Of a DNA stretch of 64,000 nucleotides, positions 39,442 to 50,133 are shown piece by piece. The stretch is from Drosophila miranda. Its lineage: Eukaryota; Arthropoda; Insecta; Diptera; Drosophilidae. Positions within the stretch are counted from its first letter, which is position 1. The number at the start of each line of letters is the position of its first letter. The stretch covers positions 32,943,474 to 33,007,473 of the forward strand of contig NW_022881614.1 of the NCBI RefSeq assembly GCF_003369915.1. The letters run 5' to 3'. A program made the position numbers and the translations under genes. Below the pieces are notes generated by a model that saw only the letters and a program-made list of their open reading frames with translations, ran no database searches and was not told the origin of the DNA.

Positions 39442-41466
39442 TGTTACGAACCTTTGTTTTCTTCGGGGCAAGGCCGGCTAGCCAGTCATCCCAGGGCTGC
39501 GTACTTCCCAAGCCCTCAGGTCGCACAATATACCAACTAATTGGACATCTCGAACAAATTGAAACAACAAAAGTAACCGACAAAAAAAACTGCAAACGGA
39601 CTCTACTCGACAAACAACATTACAGTAACTTCCTTCAACACAGACGTGGACCAGGTCGAGGTGTCGGTGTTTTTACCCCTGACGTACCCTCCCTATCTGA
39701 GATCTGAATAACAACGTTTTGGATTTCCCTGCCATGTGCAGCAGCCTTACCCTCTCGTTGCTGTGGCTCCTCTTACCCCCATATGAAACGCTTAGCAATT
39801 CATTTTCTTCGTTATAATTTTCACTTCAATTTCCTAATTTTACACGGTATCATCGCTACACTAAGCCTGCCTATTCATACCCCCCTCATCTTATCACTAC
39901 GGGCGGTTAATAAATAAATAGATAAATAGAAATAATTAATATAATAAATATAAATAAGTTACATATAGATATAATATGGACGGACTTAAATTAGGGGATT
40001 AACATATACATATAAATGGAGACGTCTAACAAAAATAAATAATGGGAGTAAATAAGTTGATTGATGATTTTTTTTTTTTTTTTCTTCTCTCCCTAAATGG
40101 GCGAGGGACCCGCTCTACGTGGCCAGGATTGTGTATTCGAGCCCAGCAAAAAGCAAGCCAGGTTGGCGGAGCTGTGACCTATTGTGCGTTTTCCTTGTTT
40201 CTAACTCAGTCTGAAGTTTTCGCTACAATTTTAGGTCTTTGGCGTGAAAAATCCCCACCGGCCTCCCCGACAGATCCTCCAGCTCGTAGGCGTTATTCCC
40301 TACTGGACGTACGACTCTGCATTTTAGGAATTTCCGGGCGAACTTGGCGTTGTAGCTTTTGCCAAAGTCGCTGAGGGTGAAGTTGCGCCTGTAGACTTCT
40401 TGGCCAGGTCTGGCGAAAAAGACTCGGGCCCGTTTGTTGTATCGCTGGCTGCTCCGCTCATACGCTTGGTGTAGGCTGCGTTTAATTTGCTCGCGAATGA
40501 GGTGTCGCTTATTCGCGGGATCTAATGCGTGCACTTCATGTTCCGTCAAAGACTGCAGCTTCCTCGCCAGCTTATAGCGGTTCCCATTCAGAAACATCTG
40601 TTGTCCAAATACAGCGAAAAACGGCGTTACGCCTGTGGCTTCGTGCACCGAGTCACGGATTGAAACTTCGATCTCCGGTAGGTAGATGTCCCAGTCTCTG
40701 TGATCCTTTTCCAAATACGTCCTTATTGCAGCGAGTATCGTACGATTTACTCTCTCGGCTGCATTGCTTTGCGGCGAGTAGACTGCTGTGCGCATGTGTC
40801 GGATCCCGAAGCCGCTGACCATGTCCATGAACGCCTTCGATAGGAACTGCTTTCCGTTGTCGGAGTGGATCACCTCTGGCACCCCGAATTTGTAGAATAC
40901 CTCTTGCACCAGGAATTGAACGACGTTCGCAGCGGTCGCCTCCCTCATCGCCTTCAAGAAGGTAAATTTTGAAAAGTGGTCTACGACGACGAAAATCCAG
41001 GCCTGTCCCCTTTTCGACCTGGGAAACTTTCCCAGGAAGTCTATGTAGATCTTTTGGAATGGCCTCTCCGTGACCACTTCCTGACCGATCCCGACTTGGC
41101 TACGGTAATTGGGGGCTTTGGATTCCTTGCATTCGGTGCAGCTTCGGACGTATTCCCGCACTTGTGCCGTCATCGCCGGCCAGTAGTAGTGCCTTTTTAA
41201 CCTATGCAAGGTCTTCTTCATTCCACCGTGTCCAGCTGTGTGGTCTTCGTGGGCCTTCGCGATGAGGGTTTTCGTCAGTGACGCGGGAATCCATAATTTC
41301 CACATGGACCCTTCCACTTGGTCGTCGATTTGCGCGAAGCCCATTCGCTTGAATACCAGGTCCCCGTCTATTCGCAGGTCAGGCAATAATTCTTTGTTCC
41401 TGCAGACTTCTCCTTTCAACTCCTGGTATTCCGTTGATTTGAATTCCGTCGTCTGGAATCCGAGGA
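39442..41466 (-). mobile_element. Gypsy fragment (Ulysses/Osvaldo-like), 3' part
   Basis: Contains the integrase end of pol on the minus strand, a polypurine run (minus strand, 40066-40092) and about 0.6 kb of probable LTR starting TGTTACGAACC at 39442. Gag, protease, RT and the 5' LTR are absent: pol is cut at about 41466. I could not find a target duplication, so a deletion may have removed the other end. Confidence 0.75.
40223..41466 (-). CDS. Gypsy integrase, truncated at the 5' end
   Basis: Uninterrupted for about 414 codons, ending GIFHAKDLKL at TAG 40223-40225. It has the zinc region (HGGMKKTLHRLKRHYYWP...CTECK) and the DDE core IYIDFLGKFP, HSDNGKQFLS and PQSNAAERVNR, then a basic C-terminal domain (RKFLKCRVVRPVGNNAYELE). 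It is closest in this window to the integrase at 6776-7897. That it is open while the rest is gone is unusual but may be chance. Confidence 0.85.
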
Positions 41467-41916
41467 GGTGATGGCCACTACTCCATCCTCATCCCACTCA
41501 CTTTTTCTTTCAGAACAAAAAAAATCACTAGATCACTATGTCCGGCGCGCATGCTCCTCCGTTGCGGGAATTTCTTTCTCTGAACCCCCTCTTGGCTTAG
41601 CTGCTCTGTTTAATGCTCCCGGGCCGCTGATCCCCATCGCTCTCTCTTCTATCGCCCTTGAACTAGGTTCAAGGGCATGGCCTGATTCGGGCTGCTGGCG
41701 GCTCTCTTTTCTTTGGGGGATGGGTGAGTTGGCTTCGGGACTCCGTTATGGGATGAGATCGGAAATCTTCTCTCATAACGGCTCCGGAGAGCGCGCGGAA
41801 CTCTCTCTCTCCAGGACCAGGTGGCGCCACTCTTCGCTAACCTTTTCCCCTTAAATTTTGGCCTTGCCACTCTGTTCAAACTTCTTTCCTCCTCACCGCT
41901 TCTATGGGGTATCACC
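41467..41916. other. Unassigned sequence between Gypsy fragment and AIMP1
   Basis: Does not match the LTR at 39442-40065. C+T-rich with no credible coding frame. A hairpin is formed by CCGTTATGGGATGAGA and TCTCTCATAACGG at about 41742-41781. It could be a solo LTR or a remnant of another element. Confidence 0.35.
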
Positions 41917-41924
41917 TATCGATA
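41917..41924 (+). promoter_or_regulatory. DRE (TATCGATA) upstream of AIMP1
   Basis: Perfect DNA-replication-related element, the DREF/BEAF-32 site common in fly housekeeping promoters, about 155 bases before the AIMP1 start codon. Further copies lie at 44023-44030, upstream of the FAM8A1-like gene, and at 47410-47417. Confidence 0.6.
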
Positions 41925-42079
41925 CCTTCGCATGCAACAATTTCTACACGGTTTCGACATTGGTGCATTGGTCAAGAGGGTGAGTAAAATATACTGGAAA
42001 ATACTAGATAGTTTTATGAAAAGTTTAAAATTGGTAAAATGAGTGAGCTAGACTTGGTGAAAAAAATTTTTCAAAAAAG

Positions 42080-42749
42080 ATGGCAGCGTTGCACCAAATT
42101 GTGCAAAACAATGAACGCGCTTCAGCGTTGGTTGACTCCCTCAAGTCAGAGGCAAGTATTACAGGGCTCTGTGAAATTCTATTTTCATCTCAACTTTGCG
42201 AAAACAGATGGCCGGGATCCAAAGTCAGCTCGTGCTCCGCAAGAAACAAGAGCAAATCAAGGAAAACGCCGCACTTGAAAAAGAAATCGAAGCGGCTCTG
42301 GCACAGCTAGTGCAACTCGAACTACGAAATGGCAAGCAGCAGATATTCGTCCCAGGCTCCCGAGAATTCTGCACCGACGCCGCGGTGGAAGCTGGCTCCA
42401 AGACGGCAGCAGCCGTGCAATGTGCCGTGGTAATGTGGTAATGTGCAATCTGAAACCAGCTAAAATGCGTGGCGTGACCTCAGAGGCCATGGTGATGTGT
42501 GCATCGACACCGGCCAAAGTAGAAGTGTTGAGCCCACCTGTAGGCGCAGTTCCCGGCGATCTGGTTCACTGCGAGGGATACACACGGCAGCCGGATGCTC
42601 AGCTAAATCCTAAGAAGATCTTCGAAACATGTGCTCCTGACCTAATGACCAATGCCGATCTGGTGGCATGCTACAAGGGCTCAGCTCTGCATGTTCCTGG
42701 CAAGGGCAATGTTGTATCTCAATCCCTGAAAAACGTCAATGTGAAGTAA
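42080..42749 (+). pseudogene. AIMP1: AIMP1/p43, internally deleted
   Basis: AIMP1 is the tRNA-binding scaffold subunit of the multi-aminoacyl-tRNA-synthetase complex. Exon 1 (42080-42151) encodes MAALHQIVQNNERASALVDS. The intron 42152-42207 has a GC donor (GCAAGT) instead of GT. Exon 2 from 42208 encodes a coiled coil (KKQEQIKENAALEKEIEAAL) and NGKQQIFVPGSREFCTDA. After about 42420 the sequence jumps to the end of the EMAP-II-type domain (VVMCNLKPAKMRGVTSEAM, then ETCAPDLMTNADLVACYKG), with a change of frame. The first two thirds of the OB fold is missing, about 80 residues by comparison with the family. A poly(A) signal AATAAA lies at 42753-42758. Confidence 0.88.
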
Positions 42750-42966
42750 ACCAATAAACGAACATATTCTGACACTCGCGCCTCGTAGTCCACTTACTCA
42801 GCGTTTCAGGGATTTAATTTTATTTTACATCAACATATCGACATTAAATTTAGTATTAACAGTAACTTTTGTATATGAATAGATAAATTATATGCATAAT
42901 ACATATATACTCCGTACACAATTTGGCGGTGAGTGTTGTATTGGACTTCCTATAACTGACTGATTG

Positions 42967-43928
42967 TTAGCGATTACGTTGCTGCTGCTGCGGCACGACG
43001 GTACGGTATATGGCATTGGAATTGGACTCGACGATTATAGTCTTTGTCATTATATCGTATGCAGTTCTATTGTTCTTAAAGAATATCATAACAACGCAGA
43101 TGGGAAACTGAAGCGTCATGACAAGGTTCTTCGCGAGGGCCCGTGCGAATGCCCTCAGCAACTTTGGTGTCTCAGCGGGATAGAGCAGGGCTCGCAGTGG
43201 TTCCCGCTGTGGCTGGAAAACAAATTGTGGCAAGACGGGCGCCTGCAAAGGAAGAACTGCCTCCACATAGTGTATGCGTATCTTCATCAGCGATTTTCCA
43301 GGCGTAGCTCCGTTGTACCAGACCGTCCAAACAGCCTCATAACAGCATACTATCATCTTGGTTAGCATCTCGATCATGAGCAGATCGGATGACATATTTA
43401 TAAAGTCCATGGAGAGGTCGAAAAAGTTCACAAAGAGATCCTCGTCTTCCAGCGTTCTCCGCATGACGTCCTTGTCAAAATCGATCTCAAAGAGATTCAC
43501 TATGCCAAAGGTAACAATTATTTTCAGTATGAACAGGATGAGCATGTCAATGGCCTCCGCAACGGCTCGTTTCCAAAACGGCGCCACCACATACTCATAA
43601 CCTCCCACACGGTGAATGGTCTCTTGCTGCTGGACTTCGTCCAGCACCCGGAAGCGGTGGAAGGCGGGCGGAGCTGCTGCGGGAGCGGGGCATTTCCAGT
43701 TTCCTGTGCCCGTAGAGGGGGACTCGACAGGAGGGGATTCGTCTGAAACAGTTGCGGGTATTTGGCGAGCAAGTAATATGGAAACATCGCCATTGCGTTT
43801 TGGGAGATGGATGCTTGCTTTGCCCATTCGGAAAGACTGGCGAAATACGCTTCCTTCGTTGTCAGGTCCTGGCTGACAGTGGGGTCAGTTAGAAGCTTTT
43901 GCAGCTTTTCTTCGATTTGCTCGCTCAT
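42967..43928 (-). pseudogene. RDD-domain membrane protein, FAM8A1-like, frameshifted
   Basis: Begins at ATG 43928 (MSEQIEEKLQKLLTDPTVSQ) with an acidic helical start and AMAMFPYYLLAKYPQLF. The RDD domain follows in another frame: GGYEYVVAPFWKRAVAEAID, two hydrophobic segments (MLILFILKIIVTFGIVNLF; LLMIEMLTKMIVCCYEAVW), YNGATPGKSLMKIRI, and a last segment before stop 42967. The two frames are offset by one or two bases, with the break in the Pro/Ala-rich part at about 43690-43740. FAM8A1 works with HRD1 in ER-associated degradation. A DRE lies upstream at 44023-44030. Confidence 0.78.
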
Positions 43929-44147
43929 TTCTCTCGAGAAAATGAATTTATTTGTTATGAATTTTTTTTACTACTCGGTTGACGTGTATAACATCGATGT
44001 TTGCGTGCCCGATGTTTATATATATCGATACCAATATATCGGAAGGGCAGCCAACGGAAGCCACCGCTGCATCCGAAGGGTGTATCCACAAGTTGAGTTG
44101 AGGTTTCTTGAAGGGAGGATTTACCCTGATTTTCACTGACATGGCCG

Positions 44148-44638
44148 TTAACCAGGTGCCGACTGATCGAAGAAGTCGGTGTAATCCTTTAAATAGAGCT
44201 GCAGCAGGTTGGCGTAGAGCATGTGGTAGACTAGCTCCGCCCGAGGCGCCCGGAGCGCCAAGTGCGAAACGCCTACAACATTGAGCAGATCTTTACAGTA
44301 GATCAGCGATTCAAAGCGGTACAGGCTTAAAGTTTTTGTTTGCAGAAAATTTGAATCAGTGTCTATAGCATCACTGGTTCCACTGTGAAGTCCTTGCCAT
44401 CTAGGTTCAGCATCACTGTGTCCACGTCTGGTGTGGACTTGTTTAGCCTCGTCGTTAGTTCATCCGCGAGTCTCTTGTCCTGGGACCCCATGTTAGAGAA
44501 AAGCAGAAGACTCTTGAAAGTGGTATTAAGAATAAATGCACGAGAATTTAAATCAATTAATATTACACAGTTCGAAGTTGTATGTATGAATGCATACATT
44601 AATCCGCCAACACTCCAGCCATGATATTTAATCATCAC
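44148..44638 (-). pseudogene. Unidentified protein gene, frameshifted
   Basis: The first frame (44363-44638) includes MGSQDKRLADELTTRLNKST and LNLDGKDFTVEPVML, then meets a TAG. One base out of phase the coding appearance continues with DTDSNFLQTKTLSLYRFESL, then YCKDLLNVVGVSHLALRAPR and ANLLQLYLKDYTDFFDQS, to TAA 44148-44150. The start is either the first ATG at 44638 or the ATG at 44491. I do not recognise the family; soluble, mixed alpha/beta. The 1-nt break at about 44363 is either a mutation or an assembly error. Confidence 0.5.
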
Positions 44639-45125
44639 CTTGAGAAAAAAATGAGAGATTATCTTAAGATACGGAGCATTTAAAAGTACAGAGCCAAATC
44701 TTTTACTTTACATACTCTTTTCCTGCGTGGACTATTTAGGCAAATAGAAGGTATATGTACCTATTAAATAAATGTACATTTATTTCGGAAGTGCATTAGT
44801 TGCGTTGCTTTTAGATTTAGTTAGATTTTTATTATTTTGGTGTTACACATAGTTATGGTATAATTGGAATAGATTCGACGAACGGCCGTCGTACTGCACT
44901 CCCTGCTAAGCTTGAACATTATCTAATACATGGCTCGTCGCGAGAGTCAAGTGGATAATTCTGCTATCAATACGTATGTTTTGCTTGAACACGTCTCAAC
45001 ACAACTAACTGGCAAGTTGTACATCAAATGGATATAAACAAGTATTACTTATCAAGTATTACACGAGACATACGTTTGTCTTAAAATTAATTAAAGGAAT
45101 ACATATACATAAATACAATCTGTAT
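44639..45125. other. Intergenic
   Basis: A+T-rich, no feature seen. The ArfGAP gene ends at its right edge. Confidence 0.4.
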
Positions 45126-46928
45126 TTATTGCCAAACATTACCGATATTTAAGTTTCCGAATTGCTGGTTCAGATTGGATGGTACTGAGGAGGCAGTGGG
45201 GCCTGCCGAGGTGGGGAATCCAATCGGCCCGGTTTGGGGCGCCATAGGCAAGCCACTGGATAGAGGTTGCATGACATTCATGGAGAGGCCCGCCAGCTGC
45301 GGGTGTTGCTGCTGCTGTGGAACCGCTTGTGGGTGTGCCCCAAACAGGGGCATCCCACTAAGAATGCTTTGATTTGTCTGCATCAGATTCGATCCAGATC
45401 CTTGCACGGGCAAGCTTCCGCCTGCAGCATACGGACTGGTTCCAGAGTTTAGAAACTGGCCACCGCCAAAGCCGACTCCACCCACTCCCGCCAGGCTCAT
45501 TGAATTGGCACTCGAGCTGATGGGGGCGTTGCTGAACGCGTTTGGTGCAGCCATTACAGGAGCATTGTACATGCTAACGGAATTCGGCGGCGTCATAAAC
45601 TGATGCGGAATCTGCTGCTGCTGTTGCTGATGCATGTATCCCCCAGGAGCCATGCCTGTGAATCCGCCGAAATTCAGTTGAGAACTATGAGTGGTAGGTG
45701 CATTTCCATACAAGGCGAGGATACTATCCTTGGACAGCTTTCCAGACTGGTCCTTGTCACTGGCCCCGTTCCCCAGCGAGCCTTGGTTGAAGAAGTCCTG
45801 CTCCTCCTGGGCCAATGAATTGGGTTTTGAGGCCAGCAGAGTATCCCCATTGTTCCCATTGAATTTCTCTTGCTGGCCTGTGGCAGTATCAGTCGGGATG
45901 ATGCCACAGCTGCTGGCACTTAGAAAGCTGGTTAAACTTTCGTTTTGAAGGTCTTGGCTAGCCGTGGTGGCAGCCCCGCCGCCGACTATTGGCTTAGTGG
46001 GCGATGAAAGTCCCAAAAGATCACTTTCGCCGGCGCTTCTATTGCTGCTATTCAATTGTACACGATGTGTGGTCTTTGGGCTGCAGCCGCCGACTTGGTT
46101 CGGCTTGGGCTTGGGCAATGGGGCGGGTAGTGGCGAGTTTTTGGATGCAGTCGCCGAGGTGGAGGCCCGCTTGTCGGAAGCGCTAAAAACGCCACTAAGA
46201 CCCAAGCTGGCTTGTGTACTTTTCTTTTTCCTCTTCTGCCGCTCTAGTTCTTCATCGATTTCTTTGGCCCAGTCTACTTTGGGTGGTGACGGCGGCACCC
46301 ATTCGCGGGCCAAATACTTTTTGTGTTCGTATTTTGCTCGAATAAAGTTCTCCAATGCGGTGTCCCCCTGTGGTCGTCGGAATCCGTCTGGAAGCTGCGC
46401 CTCGTACACAGCGCGGGCCCTAGAGTTTCCCATTTGCTGCAGCGAGATCACTTGCTCCGGCGTCCAGGTATCCAGATTCACCGACTTCACACGTGATATA
46501 TGAACGCCCAAATTCCGGTGGATGCCAGCGCAGCGGATGCACAGGAACATGCCCAAGTTCCACGACGCCCAGCGAGGACCTGTTAATGAATGCAGTTCAT
46601 GTATTATAGTGCTCTTAAGCGACTGTACATAGATTTACATACATATGTAAAAGATAAAGATAAATTCTCACGAGTCCGCCCATTCTTTTCTGTTTACAAT
46701 GTGGTGTACATATGTACACATATACATAGATAAGTATGGATGCATATGTGTACCGATGTACATCCAGGAGCGAAATTAATCATAAATTATAAATTATGTA
46801 TTGCACCTACCCTTGGCATCGCAGTCAACGCAATATTTGTTATCTTCGTCGCGTAGCATTTGAGTTAATAAGGTTTGACATTTTTCCTGTATCAGTTTGG
46901 TGAGTTGGACTGCATTTGAAGAACTCAT
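45126..46928 (-). CDS. SMAP-type Arf GTPase-activating protein, intact
   Basis: Two exons: 46811-46928 and 45126-46579, joined in phase 1, giving 523 residues with no interruption. The zinc finger spans the intron: CVDCDAKG...[14 protein letters not shown] (C-x2-C-x16-C-x2-C), with the catalytic Arg region and [14 protein letters not shown]. Next come [20 protein letters not shown] and a Lys-rich stretch. The long C-terminal part is rich in Ser, Asn, Gln and Gly, with a glutamine run near 45620, as in SMAP1/2, which act on Arf6/Arf1 in clathrin traffic. It matches what I know of fly CG8243. The 231-bp intron holds nothing else. It is one of the undamaged genes of the window. Confidence 0.9.
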
Positions 46929-48375
46929 TTTCTTGCACTTGTCTCTTCGCTCCGCTCCGATGTATTGTATTGGTATTTCTGAATGTACGTGGATTTTGTA
47001 CGTGTGCGCTGGTGCAACTTGGCGTGGGAGACGAAGAGGTGCTTTAGACCTTATCTATTATTTTGCATGGAGACAAACAAGCAATTTTTAATTTTAATTT
47101 TATCAGAAAAGTTTTTTACCGAAAAGCAGTGTAACCGCGGACCTATCGCTAGACTATACCGTCCGACCCTCAGAAATATATCGTCTCATTTGAAAAATAT
47201 ACCGTAAATATACTGACAAATTCATGTTCTATTATACATATTCCTCGTTTTTGATATTCCGTGGAATATTACTAGCTAAATAAAACCCTCAGCCAGGGCT
47301 GAGGGCAGGCCCACATAATTTTATCCGATTAATGAATCAATTTTCTACCTGACTGGCTTATCTTAACAACTTGATTTTATTGGATCTTGTCTCACTATGA
47401 AAATATCACTATCGATATTTATTTATAACAGTCCGAACGGCACACAATACTGTATGATCAGTTTCTATATACAATCTTATATAACTTATGCAAGATATTT
47501 CTGCACTTCACTCCGTCTATCCGCCGTAAGGCCTCAATTGCGGGAGTATTCTGGCCATCCGTTTAATTCCATATTTCCTTTTCCACTTAAATTCCGTTAG
47601 ATAATAATCCAGCGCATTCATTGCTAGCACAATTAATACTAAATTTGTGAATAAATATTTAAATTCACATATTATCGATATCATCGGGCAGGCTTCGGTT
47701 TTCACTTGTGCAGCGCTTCTATTTATTTTTTAAAAGGGAAATCTTGGTGTTCCCTTTTTCGCTAGTTAGTTAGCAAAGTTTAATGTCTTACAGTTATAAA
47801 GTCTAGTACTCAGATCATCAAAATCTTACGCCGACCAAATCAGGGATGATATACGAATGGAAACGATAAGATAAAATATTTGCAACTGGCTTTTCAGGCA
47901 GTTAGTGAGAAATCGTGGGGCCAGTGATTAAAAATGAAAATAATAATAAATAAAATAAAAAGATAATAGTATTGAAACCACTAGTGTCAGAAATATGAAC
48001 TGGCTGAATGTACCGTAAAAGGTCCGCAATGCCAGAGAAGATATTGCAATAGTTCTTTGTTCGCAGGACTTCTGTGCGGCTCTATTGGAATTTGCATCTG
48101 CTGTCCACAAATCTTTGAGCGACCGGAAGCAGAACGACAAAAGTCACGCGTCCGCAGAATTGGTTTGTCTTTGCCTCACTCAGATTATTGTTTGTGTGCG
48201 GCAGGTAGAGTGCACAATGAAACTGGCGTCTGGCTCTGCAGTTTCGGTAAATATCTCAAGAAAATTGCATACATACACACATTTCTGCATCTCTTTCATT
48301 AGGCGAGCCACCTCTATTTCCTAAGATGAGTGCTAAGTCCCGAACTCTTCGAACTCCAATCTCAAACTGAAAGCC
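46929..48375. other. Intergenic region between ArfGAP and the next gene
   Basis: Holds repeat copy B (47165-47362) and a DRE at 47410-47417. No supported gene. Frames at 47900-48330 are short and lack a recognisable domain. Confidence 0.45.
47165..47362. repeat. Dispersed 190-bp repeat, copy B
   Basis: Same order of blocks as 38972-39158, starting GACCCTCAGAAATATA and including CATATTCCTCGTTTTTGATATT and GAATATTACTAGCTAA. It lies about 240 bases upstream of the ArfGAP start codon. Confidence 0.65.
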
Positions 48376-49683
48376 ATGACACTGGAACAGGCGCTCTATC
48401 AGCTAGAAGATTTCATTAATGATGCCTTGCTGCGTTTGGTGTTCACCTGCTTTTTAGATTTTCGAAAGTTCTCAGTGGACAAAATCCGCACCCTTCTGAA
48501 GAGCAGTTCGGATAATGACGCTATAGCTGATGAATTCATTGCCGATTTTGATGTGAATATCGATCGAGCCACCCAGATTGGCATTTTTGCAATTGCCTTT
48601 GCCCCCAACTTGAAAAGTATGCGATCCTTATCTTTTGAATATCCTGAATTGAAAAGTGCGCAAATCCAATTAAATATTTTCCGATAGTGAAAATGATGAT
48701 GCGCAGCTGTCTGGCTTCCTTTGAGTCGTTGGACACCACCCTGATACCTTCCCTGCAGGCCAACGGTTCCAACCTGCACTCCGACGTTTTGGAGCAGCAC
48801 TTCAACGAGGAAGTGGCCAAGTTTAAGGCTACTCTGCAGGAGATCATTGACTGTCGCGCGTTTCTTGGCTGTTGTTTGGAGATACTCACGTCCGGCATTA
48901 GTGCTGCCGAAAAGCACTACGAAAAGGTCCCATTAGAGGACTTGCTGGAAATGGCCCTGTTCGTGCTAGAGCATTTTCAAGTGGAAGTCAATCGAACGGT
49001 TTTGGCTGAAGCAAAGCTTCAGATCGGGCAGGATTACTTGCAACAGTTCATCCGAATACTACGCTAGTGCAAGGCCATTCTGATGTGAGCGTCCCAGGTG
49101 GAGCCAAAACGTATCATCAAGCGCTTCAAGATCCTGCGGACGATTTAGCGCAAGCTTCATGGCTGTATCGAAGCTTCAAAGTATCGTGAAGAGGGGCCCG
49201 ACGACTTGGAATCCTATTTAATGGACGAATCCCAAGAAGAACTGACTGAAACAGTCAGCTTTTTACCCAGCTTGTCGGGCATTGCGACTAGTCAAGGCAG
49301 CATCCTCTACGACACAGCGCGTAGGAGGAGATTGGCTAGAACCCACGATACAAGGCCTAAAGAAAGTTATCATCAAAACATAAAGTCAGCCTATTACAGT
49401 GTGCGCCGCCGTAAGTAAAATTGCAAGCATTATGAGTTCTGAAATATTCTTGAAAATATGTACTGATTTGCAGGAGAAAGTCTGCGCACTGTTATGTTTA
49501 AGCGACAAAATATGGCGGAAAGCAAACGCATTTATACCACAATCAGCAACCAATCCGCAAACCTCCAGATAACTGGTAAGACGGAAAAGAATAATTTGTT
49601 TGAATACACAGTTATTTGAAATATTTTTTTTAGATATACTCGAACAACTCACTGGAATGTCAACTGGTGTCTTTGAATGCTGA
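48376..49683 (+). pseudogene. Four-exon gene with three in-frame stops (possibly Serendipity-alpha-like)
   Basis: Exons 48376-48616, 48688-49410, 49474-49575 and 49634-49683; phases 1, 1, 1 agree and the last exon ends EQLTGMSTGVFEC. The protein is largely helical (LEQHFNEEVAKFKATLQEII, LEDLLEMALFVLEHFQVEVN) and Arg-rich near the end (YDTARRRRLART, SVRRRESLRTVMFKRQ). In exon 2 the single frame meets TAG (49065-49067), TGA (49086-49088) and TAG (49146-49148) and then continues with coding character, so the gene is dead by substitution. The fold pattern and the position near lines and Pgi suggest the fly paralogue of Sry-alpha ('spitting image'), but I am not sure. Confidence 0.7.
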
Positions 49684-50133
49684 CGCGGACCTTCCGTCAT
49701 CAGATTGTAAATAATTGAAAATAGTCTTAAGCACTCCGTAATCGAAGGCTCACGATTTGAATTAACGTACATCACAAGCTAAATGCCTTTGGGCAGGTGC
49801 GACGAGTACAGGGAGACATATGTAGATATGTATGGAGATATGTATGGAGTTTTGATGGTGGAGAGTGTTTTATCCGAAACAGTGGTTTGGCTGTTGCAAA
49901 AATAAAGCAATAAAATAAGTTAAGAAGATAAGAAGTACATTCGGTTGTACAACGGAGTAGCAGTGCTCTTTTGGCATCTAAAGGCTGCCCAATCGAAAGA
50001 TGTGAAGCCGTGTGTTCGCAGTAGTCCCTATCGATTTTCCGACTCGAACAGAAGAACGACTTTAATCATTGGTACACACTTACAGCTATTGTTGATAGTC
50101 AACCACAAATTCTGGATGGTTAGACGATAGACC
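49684..50133. other. Intergenic
   Basis: Carries AATAAA signals near 49900 for the gene to the left. Nothing else seen. Confidence 0.4.
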
